10,905 nt of DNA from Jimgerdemannia flammicorona (GCA_003990745.1 RBNI01006854.1:1-10905); one strand, 5' to 3'; shown: positions 1 to 9,355, counted from the stretch's first letter. The notes: a model not told the origin generated them from the letters alone. Numbers and translations are program-made.

Positions 1-196
1 TTTCCAAAATCGGCGATTCAGACGTTTTCCTTCATAACTCAGCAACGCATGATCGGATTTCAATGTTCTTGGTATCATTAGATAGGCCTTATTAAGGGCT
101 TTCAAATGACACCAAGATCATCAAATTTGGATGATTATTCATCAAGTTATTGATGTAAACATTTAATTGTCTAATTTGGAAATCAAAACAATGGTT
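1..196. other. non-coding flank, no gene seen
   Basis: AT-rich sequence with scattered CpG and no credible reading frame on either strand. It contains the inverted repeat listed separately and otherwise looks like ordinary intergenic or old repeat DNA. Unlike the adjoining LINE A it is not CpG-depleted, which places the boundary of that element to the right of the tandem array. Confidence 0.5.
67..117. repeat. imperfect inverted repeat (13-bp arms)
   Basis: The arms at 67-79 (TCTTGGTATCATT) and 105-117 (AATGACACCAAGA) are reverse complements with one mismatch, separated by 25 bases that contain a weaker inner pairing. They could fold as a hairpin in RNA or be part of a small dispersed repeat. 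Nothing shows that they are transposon termini. Confidence 0.5.
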
Positions 197-300
197 GATT
201 CGAATCCGATTCGAATCCGATTCGAATCTGATTCGAATCCATCCGGATGGGATTCGAATCCCATCCGAGTTGATCCGGATGGGATTCAATCCGAATCAAT
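197..300. repeat. GATTCGAATCC tandem array and degenerate extension
   Basis: Four adjacent 11-base units occupy 197-207, 208-218, 219-229 and 230-240; only the third differs, by one base at its end. The core GATTCGAATC is itself palindromic. From 241 to about 300 the array breaks into variants built from GGATGG, GATTC and AATCC words, so expansion and decay of a short self-complementary motif is the likely history. A minus-strand reading frame across it encodes only low-complexity Ile/Arg/Ser sequence and is not a gene. Confidence 0.85.
244..267. repeat. 24-bp perfect palindrome
   Basis: The 24 bases from 244 to 267 equal their own reverse complement: C, then GGATGG, then the core GATTCGAATC, then CCATCC, then G. 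It follows directly on the tandem array and reuses its core. A second small palindrome, CCATCCGGATGG at 239-250, overlaps its left edge. The structure could extrude as a cruciform or act as a dyad binding site; neither is shown. Confidence 0.85.
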
Positions 301-346
301 CCAAATCCAATCCAGATTAAATTGACTCGTTAGGAGCACTATATAC

Positions 347-414
347 TAGATAGAGATAGAGATAGAGATAGGGATAGAGATAGAGATAAGAATAGAGATA
401 GGGTTAGGGTTAGG
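347..414 (-). repeat. GATAGA microsatellite plus telomere-like TTAGGG units (LINE A tail)
   Basis: About 50 bases of (GATAGA)n with single-base variants run into GGGTTAGGGTTAGG at 401-414, which carries two units of the TTAGGG telomere repeat common in fungi. Read on the minus strand, the sense strand of LINE A, the order is element body, then CCTAACCC units, then a TATCTC microsatellite. That is the position where LINEs carry a simple-repeat 3' tail made during target-primed reverse transcription. It may instead be a telomere remnant into which the element inserted. Confidence 0.75.
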
Positions 415-644
415 CTTCAAGTAAGAGTTTTATTCATTATAGAGAAGAAGGGGTATATTGGAGCAATAAACAGCAAAGACTTCTAAGATGAGAGAAGTAA
501 GAAAAGATCAGTGAAGTAAACAGCTAGCTAAAAAGAGTAAAATAAAGACCAGAGAGGTGACTATACTATAGATGGACTAGATAAATCATTTCATCATATC
601 TATAAGAATAACAAAATACAAAAAGCAAGAAGAGAGAAGCTAAA
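415..644 (-). repeat. LINE A 3'-terminal region, direct repeat copy 1
   Basis: This block matches 5522-5748 in the same orientation along its whole length, with roughly three quarters or more identity by eye. Shared stretches include TTTATTCATTATAGAGAAGAAG and GACCAGAGAGGTGAC or close variants. On the sense strand it is the last part of the 3' untranslated region, directly before the CCTAACCC tail. The match stops after about 644 and the copies diverge completely beyond it. Confidence 0.85.
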
Positions 645-858
645 GTAAAATATATATAAGTCTGATACCAACTATAGGAACAATATCAACAACTAAATAC
701 AAAGTGACTAATATGAGATATATAACTCAATGTGCTCTCAATCCAATTGAGACAAATGAGAGAAAGAAAGAAATAAAGAAAATGTATCATTACTTGATCA
801 CTCAAGCATCTTCATAATTCTAGTCAGACAGAACCTGACCATGAGATGGCCACCAGAA
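645..858 (-). other. LINE A 3' non-coding region
   Basis: An A-rich stretch on the plus strand between the recognisable end of ORF2 and the 3'-terminal repeat. No open frame of note lies on either strand. It is probably the upstream part of the LINE A 3' untranslated region or the eroded last codons of ORF2. Confidence 0.45.
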
Positions 859-3827
859 TTATATATATGTAGTATTGATAGTATAGTAAGCAGTCTTATA
901 GAGTATAAAGAGGGTAGGTACAAAGTTCTTTCTGCTATTTATCAATAGTAAACCAGTCAAGTTGCTCACAACTAAAATCATATCAGAAGACTGAGTATGA
1001 ATGATTGAGAATATTATACCCATAGACATAATTATAATGAAACTTATCTCTATAGGAGTAGGGGCAGAGTTAGTTGAAGTAGCTATAGTACTAGGCAAGA
1101 GCAGAGTGCATAAGATGAAGGGGGAAGAAAAGGATATGATTGACTCCCCTTGACTATAAGTGGTCATAGGGCATGATATATCAAATAAGAGCTTGAGAGA
1201 AGGAAGTCTATTCTAGTAGCAACTGATCCCAAAGAAAGAACTGGAGAAAGAAGCAAAGTGAGCAAGTCTTACAGATCTTGAGATGAAGGTCCTGGTACTA
1301 GTTAAGAAATTCAAGCCAAGAGATCTAATGTTAGAACTTATCAATAATAGAATCCAGGGAATATATGATAAAGTACTCACTAAGAGTACTGATGAGATTG
1401 TTACCAGACTTACCACACTAATCCAAATGGGCTTAGAATATACAGCAGAGGTCTAATATATAATAAAAGAAGGAGGAGAGGCCAAGAATTGAACTGCCAA
1501 GCAGGGGTAGCTGGAAAATCCAACTATCTAAGCAATAGCATCATCAAAGATCTGCTTAGAATACTTCAATACCTAAAGCCTCATAGTAGTAGTCAGACAG
1601 AAGCTTATAGAAGTGAGAGGCCATACTCTAGCTAAGGCCTAATGAAGGTATATATAATGGCCAGCTTGACTATAGGTGACCAGAGAGAACTATGGATATA
1701 ACAGAACTCAAGAGTTCATTCCACCTTTATCATATTCTGTAATACCAGACTGACAAAGTCAAATTCTTTGTTGATATATGACATATCTAGATATATATAG
1801 GAGAGAGGTCATATGCCCCCAATCAGTACAGTACAGTCAGCTGGGCCAACATAACTACACTTCTTGGAGTTGAGCTCCATATCATTCTCTATGAGTTAAT
1901 TCTCATAAAGGTCAACCATCCTCTGACCCACTATAGTAGTATGAGGGGTGAGAGCAATATCATCAGCAAAGAAGAGCTTGAGTGAGAAGTCATGCTCCTT
2001 AAACTGCTCATCAAAGAAGCTGGCAAGAGGGTTAATAAAGATATCAAAGAGTTAAGAAGAGAGAAGAGAGCCCTAAAAGAGGCTGTACTTAGTGGGAACT
2101 AGAGGGGTGATAAAGTTATTAATAACTATCTAATAGGAACAGTGATTGAAAAAACTATGGATAATGCTAAAAAGGGCTATATTGATACCTCACTCCTCAA
2201 GATAGGAAAGAATGAGCTTGAGGAGAACTCTGTCATATGCCAGCCAGAGGTCATGAAAGATATAGCAGCCCCACTCCTTAGTCCATGTCTCATATGAGAG
2301 CAAGACATAGGAGAGAGATGAGAAGGAGGTTTAGAAGCCACCTTAGAAGTATGAAATTTCTGTCAGACTATTTTGGCTCTTGATATAGCCTTCAAAACAA
2401 TACTCAAAGAGTTAGCAAAATATCTTGGTATGAGCAATAGGGTGAATACCATCAAATATTCAAAACTTTTTCTTCTTGAGGACTGGAGAGATAATGGTAG
2501 AATTTCAATGGTGAGGAGTGAGCCCCCAAACTACATATAGCCGAAAGAAGAAGAATAAGAATTTTGACAGACTATAGAGAGTATCTTTCTCACCTACCAT
2601 TATCTAAAGGATCTGGACATATAAGATGTCAGCACTACAGATCTTTGTTAGAGGGTAGCTACAGATGGCCCTTCAAACCACTGGCTGAGTAAATGAGAAC
2701 TATGGTCTAAGAGCCCCCATGCTGAGAGAGAAGACATCCTCAGAGTCATCAAGGCATAAAGCAGCATTTGACTGGCTAAAGATAGTTGAGAAATAAGAAA
2801 CCACATCATCAAATACTGAAAGTACAAGAGAGCAAGATTGTAGTAAAGTGGGGGAGATGGAGAGTATACTCATTAAAATCATAAATAGCATCAGAGACCA
2901 AAGATATACTGTAAAGAAGATTCTGCTATAGGAGCAGTACTGCTCTAATTTCATTAGTATTATATGAGCCCAGTATGTTCTTACAGATAGACTATAGACT
3001 AGATATCAAAAGGGGGTCAAGAGAGTCTACAAACTGCTAGTGATCTTCTACAGAGCAAAAGCCAGAGATAATAGTCCTAAATAGAGTAAATAGATCAAAT
3101 AATAGTATTGTAAAAAATATCCAAAGATTCCTAAAGATGAGCTTGGACAACTAGGTCAGTCTGATATTTTTCAAAGAAGCAACAAATACCAATCAAGGCA
3201 GTAGCCAGTAAGGAGGAGAAGGGAAAGAAGACAGTAAGGAGAGAGAGGTAGTTGGTGGTAACAGGAGAGATAGAGCAGGTGAGAGATATATAGAGAGATG
3301 CAGTGGTGAATGCATGATCAATATATATAGATTCAGTTACTAGAGTCAGATAATTTAATAACCATATTATCTTAAAGATATCAATGTTATCTATCCAATC
3401 ATGAGGACCAAGTTGATATCACCAAAGCAGACCCCAAAGTATGTATTGATGTCACAAATCAAAAGAGCCTTACCCAGGAAGAGACCAGACATAAGATCAC
3501 AGAAACTACCAATAGGAAGAGAGGGGGGGGCATAAATCCCAACCAAAGCCAGACTCTAAAATACAAGCCAGATATAGAAAGAGTTAGTAGAGAACCTAGA
3601 AATGAGGTGGGTGAAATGGTTTTACACAAGGACTATAAGGCCACCATTCTGGTAACTCATGATTCTGTATAATACTGAGAGAGAAGATATGTCAACAAGT
3701 GGAGAGAGATATAGCAGAATGTATTATATTTCACAAATGAAAAGAATATTGAGGGCAGAACCAACTGACTGAGTACATCAAACTTATTCTAAGTTAGTCT
3801 GTGTATATTGAGAAATCTGACTCTCAT
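859..3827 (-). pseudogene. LINE A ORF2: APE endonuclease plus reverse transcriptase, degenerate
   Basis: The start is placed at the minus-strand ATG at 3827, which opens the endonuclease N-terminus (MRVRFLNIH...NKFDVLS). Further endonuclease motifs are VGIYAPP (about 3524-3540), GDIN (3412-3423; usually GDFN) and YIDHAFTT (about 3310-3330). An eroded linker covers about 3190-2500. RT follows: PIA.TKIF and SLTEISYF (about 2455-2350), motif A DLWLAYDRV (about 2226-2260), the QGS/LFDIFIN block with stops (about 2030-2095), FADDIAL (about 1950-1970) and FIRP-stop-LEYG (about 1625-1650). The C-terminal region ends near 859; no Cys-His finger is recognisable there. About 990 codons is normal for LINE ORF2. 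Many stops sit where Trp or Gln is expected. The protein would nick target DNA and prime cDNA synthesis; here it is dead. Confidence 0.85.
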
Positions 3828-3849
3828 TATGGGCTAGGTACATTAGCAC

Positions 3850-4980
3850 TAATAGCTGGGGAGATACCTAAAGTAGAAGCTTCTGTCTTAAGATCTATTA
3901 CCATCTCACCCTTAATGGCAACAGTATCACCTATCTTTAAAGTAGATCTGGCTAAAGGAGAGTGACAGAGGAGAGGACAAGACTGTGTTCTGTAACCTAT
4001 GTCTTATAGATATTCTGTACCTTGGGCCTCTTTACAGTAGTATTACTAGTCAATACTAGACCTGAGCATGGAAGGACTGAAGGACTTACAATTTTACAGC
4101 CTTCATGATATTCTTGTTTTAAGAGTATAGGGTCCCAGACTGAGAGCACCAAGAACCTAAGTACTCTCATCTTCTGAAAGGCCATGATATAATCAGAGTA
4201 TAATAGAAATTTGATAGTTGATGCTGAGATATATGATATATTGAGAACCTTTGATAATATCATATAGATGTTATACAGTTCTGCCCAATCTTCAAATAGA
4301 TAAAGCTATCAATATAAATGTGCTACAGCTGAGTGTTCTTCTCAGTTAGTAATAAATAAGAGTTAAGCTTATATATCATATAGAAGAGGGCAGACACAAC
4401 AGAAGCCCTCTCTGGCTCAGAGTATACCTGAGTCTTATCCTTAATAGAGATCTTCTTAGTGGCAGTGATATACAATTTGGAGAGAGTAGAGGCTGAAGTA
4501 GGAGATAAAGATAGACTGGCAATGCTGAGACCTGCAGGTGAAGTCTGAGGCACTAGCTCAGAGACCTTGGCCATATCCTTTTTAGAAAGCACAGCTATAG
4601 CAGCTGAAGGTACAGCTATGGAAATTACTTCCTTTGACAGCATACCCAACTATAATACCACAGCTTTAGTGGTCAGCTTTTTTACTTATTTCTAGGTCTT
4701 AGAATGTATATTTATAATAGAAACAGTTGAAGGAGAAGCTGAGAACTTGGGGGCATTGAAAGAAGAGTGGTGGGGATACTTTCTAAAGAAGTACCTAATG
4801 ATGTGGGGGCAATGGGTACTAAGTATATAGTAAGCTGCACTATTAGCTGAGTGTTGATCTTGTTCAAATTGGTCATCTGAGTCAGTAGATCTGAGATCTG
4901 CTTCCTCATTGCAGCCATCTCTTCAACTAAATTGGAGTCAGCTGAGAGGTCTGTATGGCTGATAGTCAGAGTCATTCCTA
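3850..4980 (-). pseudogene. LINE A ORF1 remnants (RNA-binding/chaperone-type protein)
   Basis: Broken minus-strand frames cover this interval. The best piece starts with Met at 4975 and runs MTLTISHTDL... into EEMAAMRKQISDLL and NLNKINTQLI, a heptad-like stretch typical of the coiled coil near the start of many LINE ORF1 proteins. Two further segments lie in other frames. One (about 4649-4323) is Ser/Ala-rich with lysines; the other (about 4263-3997) has KRPKVQ near its end. No zinc knuckle or clear RRM could be seen. Assignment rests mainly on its position upstream of ORF2 in the same orientation and on the coiled coil; the three pieces need two or more frameshifts to join. Confidence 0.6.
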
Positions 4981-5521
4981 AACTAGTATTTGATTGACCA
5001 TACTTATTATATATTAGAGACAGAGCATAAGAGGGAAGGTAGAGTACTGGACATCATAATTAGTATTAAAGGAGATTATGATCTCCTCATCATCCTCGGT
5101 ATTATATAGTAAAGGTAAATATATTAATATTAGTCATATATCTCTACATGACCTCCATGTTACCATAAGACTACTCTCAATAAATCTAAAGAAGAGAAGC
5201 CAATGCCATGATATTCAGTATAGTGTAGAGTAATGCTGAAGTATATAAAGAAGTAAGTTGCATTTATATTATCACTAACAATAGAGAAGGTGACTGATAT
5301 TGCTGAATAGACAAAGATATATTTATTAGTTTATTTAAAATTAAAAAACACAGATCACAAGACCTTTTTTTGTATAAATAAAAAAATAATTAGGAAGGAG
5401 ATATTTATATCTAATGAGAGGCTTAGCTAATAAAGTGACTGCTTTCTTAACTATAAATAGCTTTGGGCCTTAAAGGTCTAGCTAAATGGAGAAATCATAG
5501 AAGTGGCTTAGGTTAGAGTTT
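4981..5521 (-). other. LINE A 5' non-coding region and junction with truncated copy
   Basis: AT-rich sequence with A/T homopolymers around 5330-5395 and no credible coding frame. On the minus strand it follows the 3' tail of the truncated copy and precedes ORF1, so it should hold the LINE A 5' untranslated region and any internal promoter; no promoter motif could be identified. GGCTTAGGTTAGAG at about 5504-5517 resembles a decayed telomere-type tail belonging to the 5522-5748 fragment. Confidence 0.5.
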
Positions 5522-5748
5522 GACTTTAAGTAAGGATTTATTCATTATAGAGAAGAAGAGATATATCAGAGCAATAAACAATAAAGACTCTTAAGATAAG
5601 AAAAGTAGAAGGAGGCTGGCAAAGTAAACAACCAGCTAAGAAGAACAAAATAAAGGCCAGAGAGGTGACAAACCTTTGAGTGGGCTGGATAAATTATTTT
5701 ATCATGGCCATAAAGATAACAAGTGCAAAAGACAAAGAGAGAAGTTAA
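5522..5748 (-). mobile_element. 5'-truncated LINE A-family copy (direct repeat copy 2)
   Basis: About 227 bp homologous to 415-644 in the same orientation. It starts on the sense strand exactly where homology to the coding part of LINE A is lost, and ends in a TTAGG-like tail (about 5504-5517). This is the form expected of a severely 5'-truncated LINE insertion: a 3' end and tail only. It lacks CpG like LINE A. A long terminal repeat is the main alternative, but the enclosed element encodes LINE-type EN-RT and neither block has TG...CA ends or a primer-binding site that could be recognised. Confidence 0.7.
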
Positions 5749-5928
5749 CACCTTTCACCAGTAACATTCAGGTGACACAAACTTCAGACAACACTTTCGA
5801 CAACATTTTCAAGTATTGGTATTATCAACATAGCGAGCAACACGCATTCTGGTGAGCATACTGGGCAGGAGAGCCCCAGTGCCTTTGACTGGCAGCATGT
5901 GGGAGGGGGTCAAGGTGCTGGTCTTGGC
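5749..5928 (+). other. LINE B 5' leader
   Basis: CAAC-rich sequence that begins with a small inverted pair (CACCT at 5749-5753, AGGTG at 5770-5774). From the TGA at 5773 onward the frame leading into ATG 5929 stays open and could encode a Gly/Ser-rich N-terminal extension without a Met, so the true ORF1 start may lie further upstream and be mutated. No promoter element could be identified. Confidence 0.45.
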
Positions 5929-7718
5929 ATGCCAAGCACTTCAATGAGGGGATGCGGGGCCAGGGGGGGTGGTAGAGGAGGAGGTACAAGGCCACATGGG
6001 GGGGGAGGATGATCTTTGCGGATAAAGTCAGGATGGGAAAACAGGCGACAGGGCTTGAGGGCTGGCTGGAGCTGGGGAAGGTGTCTGCTACCTTGGGTGG
6101 TAAAGAGGCTGCCCCTCTGGGGGGTCAACATAGTGGGGCTGGCGGTGTAGAGACTGAGGCAGGGACTGCTGAGGGTAGTGTGATGGGCAATCTGGAAAAA
6201 AATCCAGATGTGATGGCTGATGCGGGACCTGGACAGGGGAGCGGCATGAGACCTGGGGACCTAGCTGATGGTGTGATGGGCCTCATGGCAGCCCCATTAC
6301 TCAAGAAATCCCAATCGGAATTCGCTATCACAATGTGTTTCCATGGCTTGGTGGTGACTGCAAAGATAGTGCTGGGGCTACTGGCTAGTGAGGTGAAGGG
6401 TATAGCCTCAGTTAAGTTCTTGAAGAAGCTGGAGGCGGTTGAGGTGGGGTTTGAAGAGGAGGGTTTGCTATTGGAGGCAGTGGAGAAGAGTGTGATAGTT
6501 GGTGGGATTTCAGTGCCAATGGCGAGGTGTATGCATTGGGATCCCCAAGTGGTTCATCTGGTGATTGCTGATTTGCCTATAGTGACGAAGGAGGTGGTGA
6601 GGAAGCTGGTCATGGATGTGGTGAAGGATTACAGCGAGGTGGTCGACATTGGGTTCAGGGTGTGGGAGGGGACTGAGCTCAGAACTGGCGATGTGGATGT
6701 CTGGTTGAAGCTGTTTGGGATGGAGAATACCAGTAAGGCTAGGGAATGGCCAGTGGTACTGAAGTGGGACCCAGTGGAGTGCAAGGTTTCGAGGGTAAAG
6801 GGGTCAGAGGAAGAAGAGGAGGACTTGCTGGAGGTACTTGAGGACCTAGTGGGGGCTGTGGAGAGGAGGCAAAAGGCTTGAAGGGATTATGAGGCTAGGA
6901 CAATAGTAGAGGTGATAAAGGGCAAGAAGGTGCGAATGGACAAGATGCTCTGGGAGAAGGCAAAGGGGAGACAGCTGCAGAAGGATTTGCTGGCCAGTCT
7001 GGATGGGGGTCTGAAGGCAGGGGTTACAATAGAGGGTGCTGGAGCAAGTGCTAGCATCTGAGCGGAGGCTGAGAGACAAGGGGGGAAGATGAAGGTAAGT
7101 GAGGGACAGGGGCCGGAGGAGGTTATAGTGGACACAGCAATGGTGGATAGAAATCAGATCCAGTATGGTGTTTCTGAGGTGGGAGAGGGGGAGTTGGAGG
7201 ATGTATCAGAGGATGGTTGAGATGAGTCTGTGCAGACTGAGGAGAGGAAGGAGGGAGAGGCAGATTTGGCACCGGCAGAGGAGGTGGTTGGGGGGGAGAA
7301 GTGGCTGTTGAGGGCACTGCAAAGCATGGCAGCTGAGGAACTGAGAGAGATCGATTTCCAGGTGATCAGTGAGGAATTCTGGGGGTGAGTGCTGCAAGGG
7401 TAGGAGGTCGTGAGGAAGTTGAGAGATGAGATGATGGCAGCTCTTCTGGAGGCAGAGGAGTATGAGGTTACTGAGGCAAGGGAGGCGACGCTCTTGGGTA
7501 TTGCCAACGAAAGGGCAGCTTATCTGTGGGGGCCGCGGAAGGGACTGGTAAAGTGGCAGGTGGTGTGTGAGGAGTACAGGGTGGCAATGGAGATAGTGGA
7601 TGGTGAGGACTGTGTGGAGTTGTTAGCAGCTCTGGATGATCAGCAAAATGTAGAAGCTGAGATTGTGGCAGAACATAACTTGGATCTGGCTGGAGAGGAA
7701 GTAAGTATGGAATTATAG
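5929..7718 (+). pseudogene. LINE B ORF1: Gag-like RNA-binding protein, degenerate
   Basis: ATG 5929 opens a Gly/Arg-rich segment (RGGGRGGGTRPHGGGG) that hits a stop at 6010. The rest continues in another frame from about 6009, so the G8 run at 5998-6005 has probably slipped by one. After that a single frame runs to TAG 7716, interrupted by TGA at 6879, 7059, 7218, 7386 and TAG at 7401, all at positions that could have been Trp. The middle (codons for GGISVPMAR, DLPIVTKEVVRKL, YSEVVDIGFRVWEG, DVDVWLKL; about 6505-6720) resembles the RRM-like nucleic-acid-binding part of LINE ORF1 proteins. Acidic and Lys/Glu-rich helical stretches follow. No CCHC zinc knuckle, often present in Tad-type ORF1, was seen. 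The expected role is binding element RNA into a ribonucleoprotein. Confidence 0.75.
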
Positions 7719-9334
7719 ATATGCAGATATCAACATCCTCATATTCTTCACTATGAATAGTACAACCAATATTTTTTCTATGAACGTCAATGGGCTTAGG
7801 GGGTCTGCAAGGCAATGTATGATTTTTAGATGGCTGAAGGAATGAGAGGCAGATCTCTTTTTACTTCAAGATGTACAGTGTGAGGGGGAGGAAGATGGCT
7901 TGGAATAGACAAGAGAGTGGGGTGGGGTGGCAGTTTGACAGGGGAAAGTGAGAATCCTGGTTAGGAAGGGGAAAGGGGACATTGCAGACATTGGACATTG
8001 GGGTAGTAGATTATTGTGGGGAACATAGTGGAGGCCTGGATGGAATTCAATTGTGGTGGGATCTTGTTATTGCCCAGCTGAGAGGGGGGCCCAAGTGGCG
8101 TGGATTGGAGATCTGTGGGATTCTCGGCTCATGGTTGAGGCTGGGGTGGATTATCTGGGGGGGATTTTAATATGGTGTGGGAGAGTAGGCTGGACAGAAC
8201 AGATGGGGGACAGGGTATAACAGGAAGAAGTGGGGGATTGGAGGACTGAGAAGAGGTGGAGAGACTCAGCTCACTGGTGGATTCCATTTGACTTCAGAAT
8301 AGAGATCGTTGTCTATATATCCACTGGGTGAGAGGACTGGGCACTAGGATTGATTGGATTCTGATGGCTGAGTGTTGGGGAAATGCAGTTTGAGAAATGA
8401 TGGAGGTCGAGTGGTACCCTTGGTCAGATCACTGGGGTATTCGGGGAGGTGGGAGGTTTGGAGGAACTGAAGAGGGGCCAGGACATTGGAATCTGAACTC
8501 TTTGCTGTTAGATGAGATGGATCTATGGAATGCATGGGTGGTGATGGTACAATCTAAGGTTAATAACTGGAGGAGAGCTGGGATGAGGATTGGAGACAGG
8601 TGGCATAGGCTGAAATCCGAAGCTCAGAGGTACTGGGGGGAAGTGGGGAAGGAGTGAGGTGCTCAGTGGAGGAGATGAGTCCGATGGGCCTATAGGAGAC
8701 TAGAAAGACTGCTTCTGAATTGGGCTGGGCTACTGGAGGAGGAGGAGTTACTAGACTGGAAGGCAAAGCAGGCTAAGCTGGAAGTGGTAGAGCTACAGGA
8801 TTTGTTGAGGAAGGAGGAAGCAGTGCAGGCTCAGGTCATGGCGGCAAGGCTATGGTGGTAGGGATTAGAAGAAGGAGAAAGGCCCACAAGATTTCTGTCC
8901 TATCTCCTGCATGCTAGGGGAGCAAGACACCGGTGGGAAGGAGTCCTTAATGAGGAGGGAGAGATAGTAGTAGGTGTGCAGGAGATTCTTGGCCAGCTGA
9001 GCACCCACTGGAGTATCTCTGGAGTGAAGAGGAGGGAGGGGAGGTGGTGCTGGACATTGAGCGGCATCTGGAAGAGTGGCACCCGACTCCTGCAGCAGGG
9101 TTGGGGGATCTTGGCCAGCCAGTTTTGGGGGAAGAGATCCTTCGAGTCCTGGCATCAACAGCCCTAGGAATGGCACCAGGGGAGGATGGTTTGCCTTGGG
9201 ACTTTTGGAAACGTATGGCATCAGTAGAGGTGGTTCTTGGGGGAGATGTCAATAATGTGTGATGAGGTCCTCCATACTGGATAGTGGATTGGAGGGCAGC
9301 AGTTGGGGCTGGTGTCCCTGCTGTATAAAGACAA

Positions 9335-9355
9335 AGGGCATACTGGACAGGATCC
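9335..9355 (+). other. internal deletion junction in LINE B RT
   Basis: Left of this point one frame reads GLVSLLYKDKG, the entry to the RT fingers. Right of it another frame reads ILDRIRRRIGGLNILG, which in LINE RTs lies just before the catalytic FADD. The intervening finger and palm motifs (RPI-type motif, motif A Asp, QG.PLSP-type motif) are missing, roughly 150 codons by comparison with typical LINE RTs. The exact breakpoint cannot be fixed without an intact relative. Confidence 0.7.

Larger units (their letters stand above)
347..5500 (-). mobile_element. LINE A: old, degenerate non-LTR retrotransposon
   Basis: A minus-strand element about 5.1 kb long, in the order 5' non-coding region (about 5500-4980), ORF1 remnants, ORF2 with APE-type endonuclease then reverse transcriptase, 3' non-coding region (about 858-415) and simple-repeat tail. 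The sense strand is pyrimidine-rich. Many stops and several frameshifts show it is inactive. Only two CpG dinucleotides remain between 415 and 5748 (at 2542 and 5097), as expected for an old element methylated at CpG. The length and gene order are normal for a near full-length LINE. The 3' edge is well supported by the tail; the 5' edge is inferred from the junction with the truncated copy at 5522-5748. Confidence 0.82.

Noticed and set aside
197..240. CRISPR-like short repeats
   Set aside because: The 11-base units are directly adjacent with no spacers, and the sequence is eukaryotic.
92..289. 65-residue minus-strand open frame
   Set aside because: It is a translation of the palindromic tandem array (Ile/Arg/Ser low complexity) with no gene context.
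1480..1555. tRNA-like stretch on the minus strand with a TTCAATTC box-B-like core and a 7-bp hairpin
   Set aside because: The T-arm and acceptor stem do not pair, and the same bases read through as the C-terminal part of the LINE A ORF2 remnant, so the likeness is probably chance.
2700..2954. 84-residue minus-strand frame as a separate small protein
   Set aside because: It lies between the endonuclease and RT of LINE A ORF2 and is best explained as a surviving stretch of the linker in that pseudogene.
415..5748. LTR retrotransposon with two long terminal repeats
   Set aside because: The enclosed coding sequence has APE endonuclease and LINE-type RT, with no protease, integrase or RNase H seen, and the repeats lack TG...CA ends and a recognisable primer-binding site.
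7982..8170. 62-residue plus-strand frame starting with TTG
   Set aside because: It overlaps the LINE B endonuclease in another frame; the endonuclease frame has the recognisable motifs.
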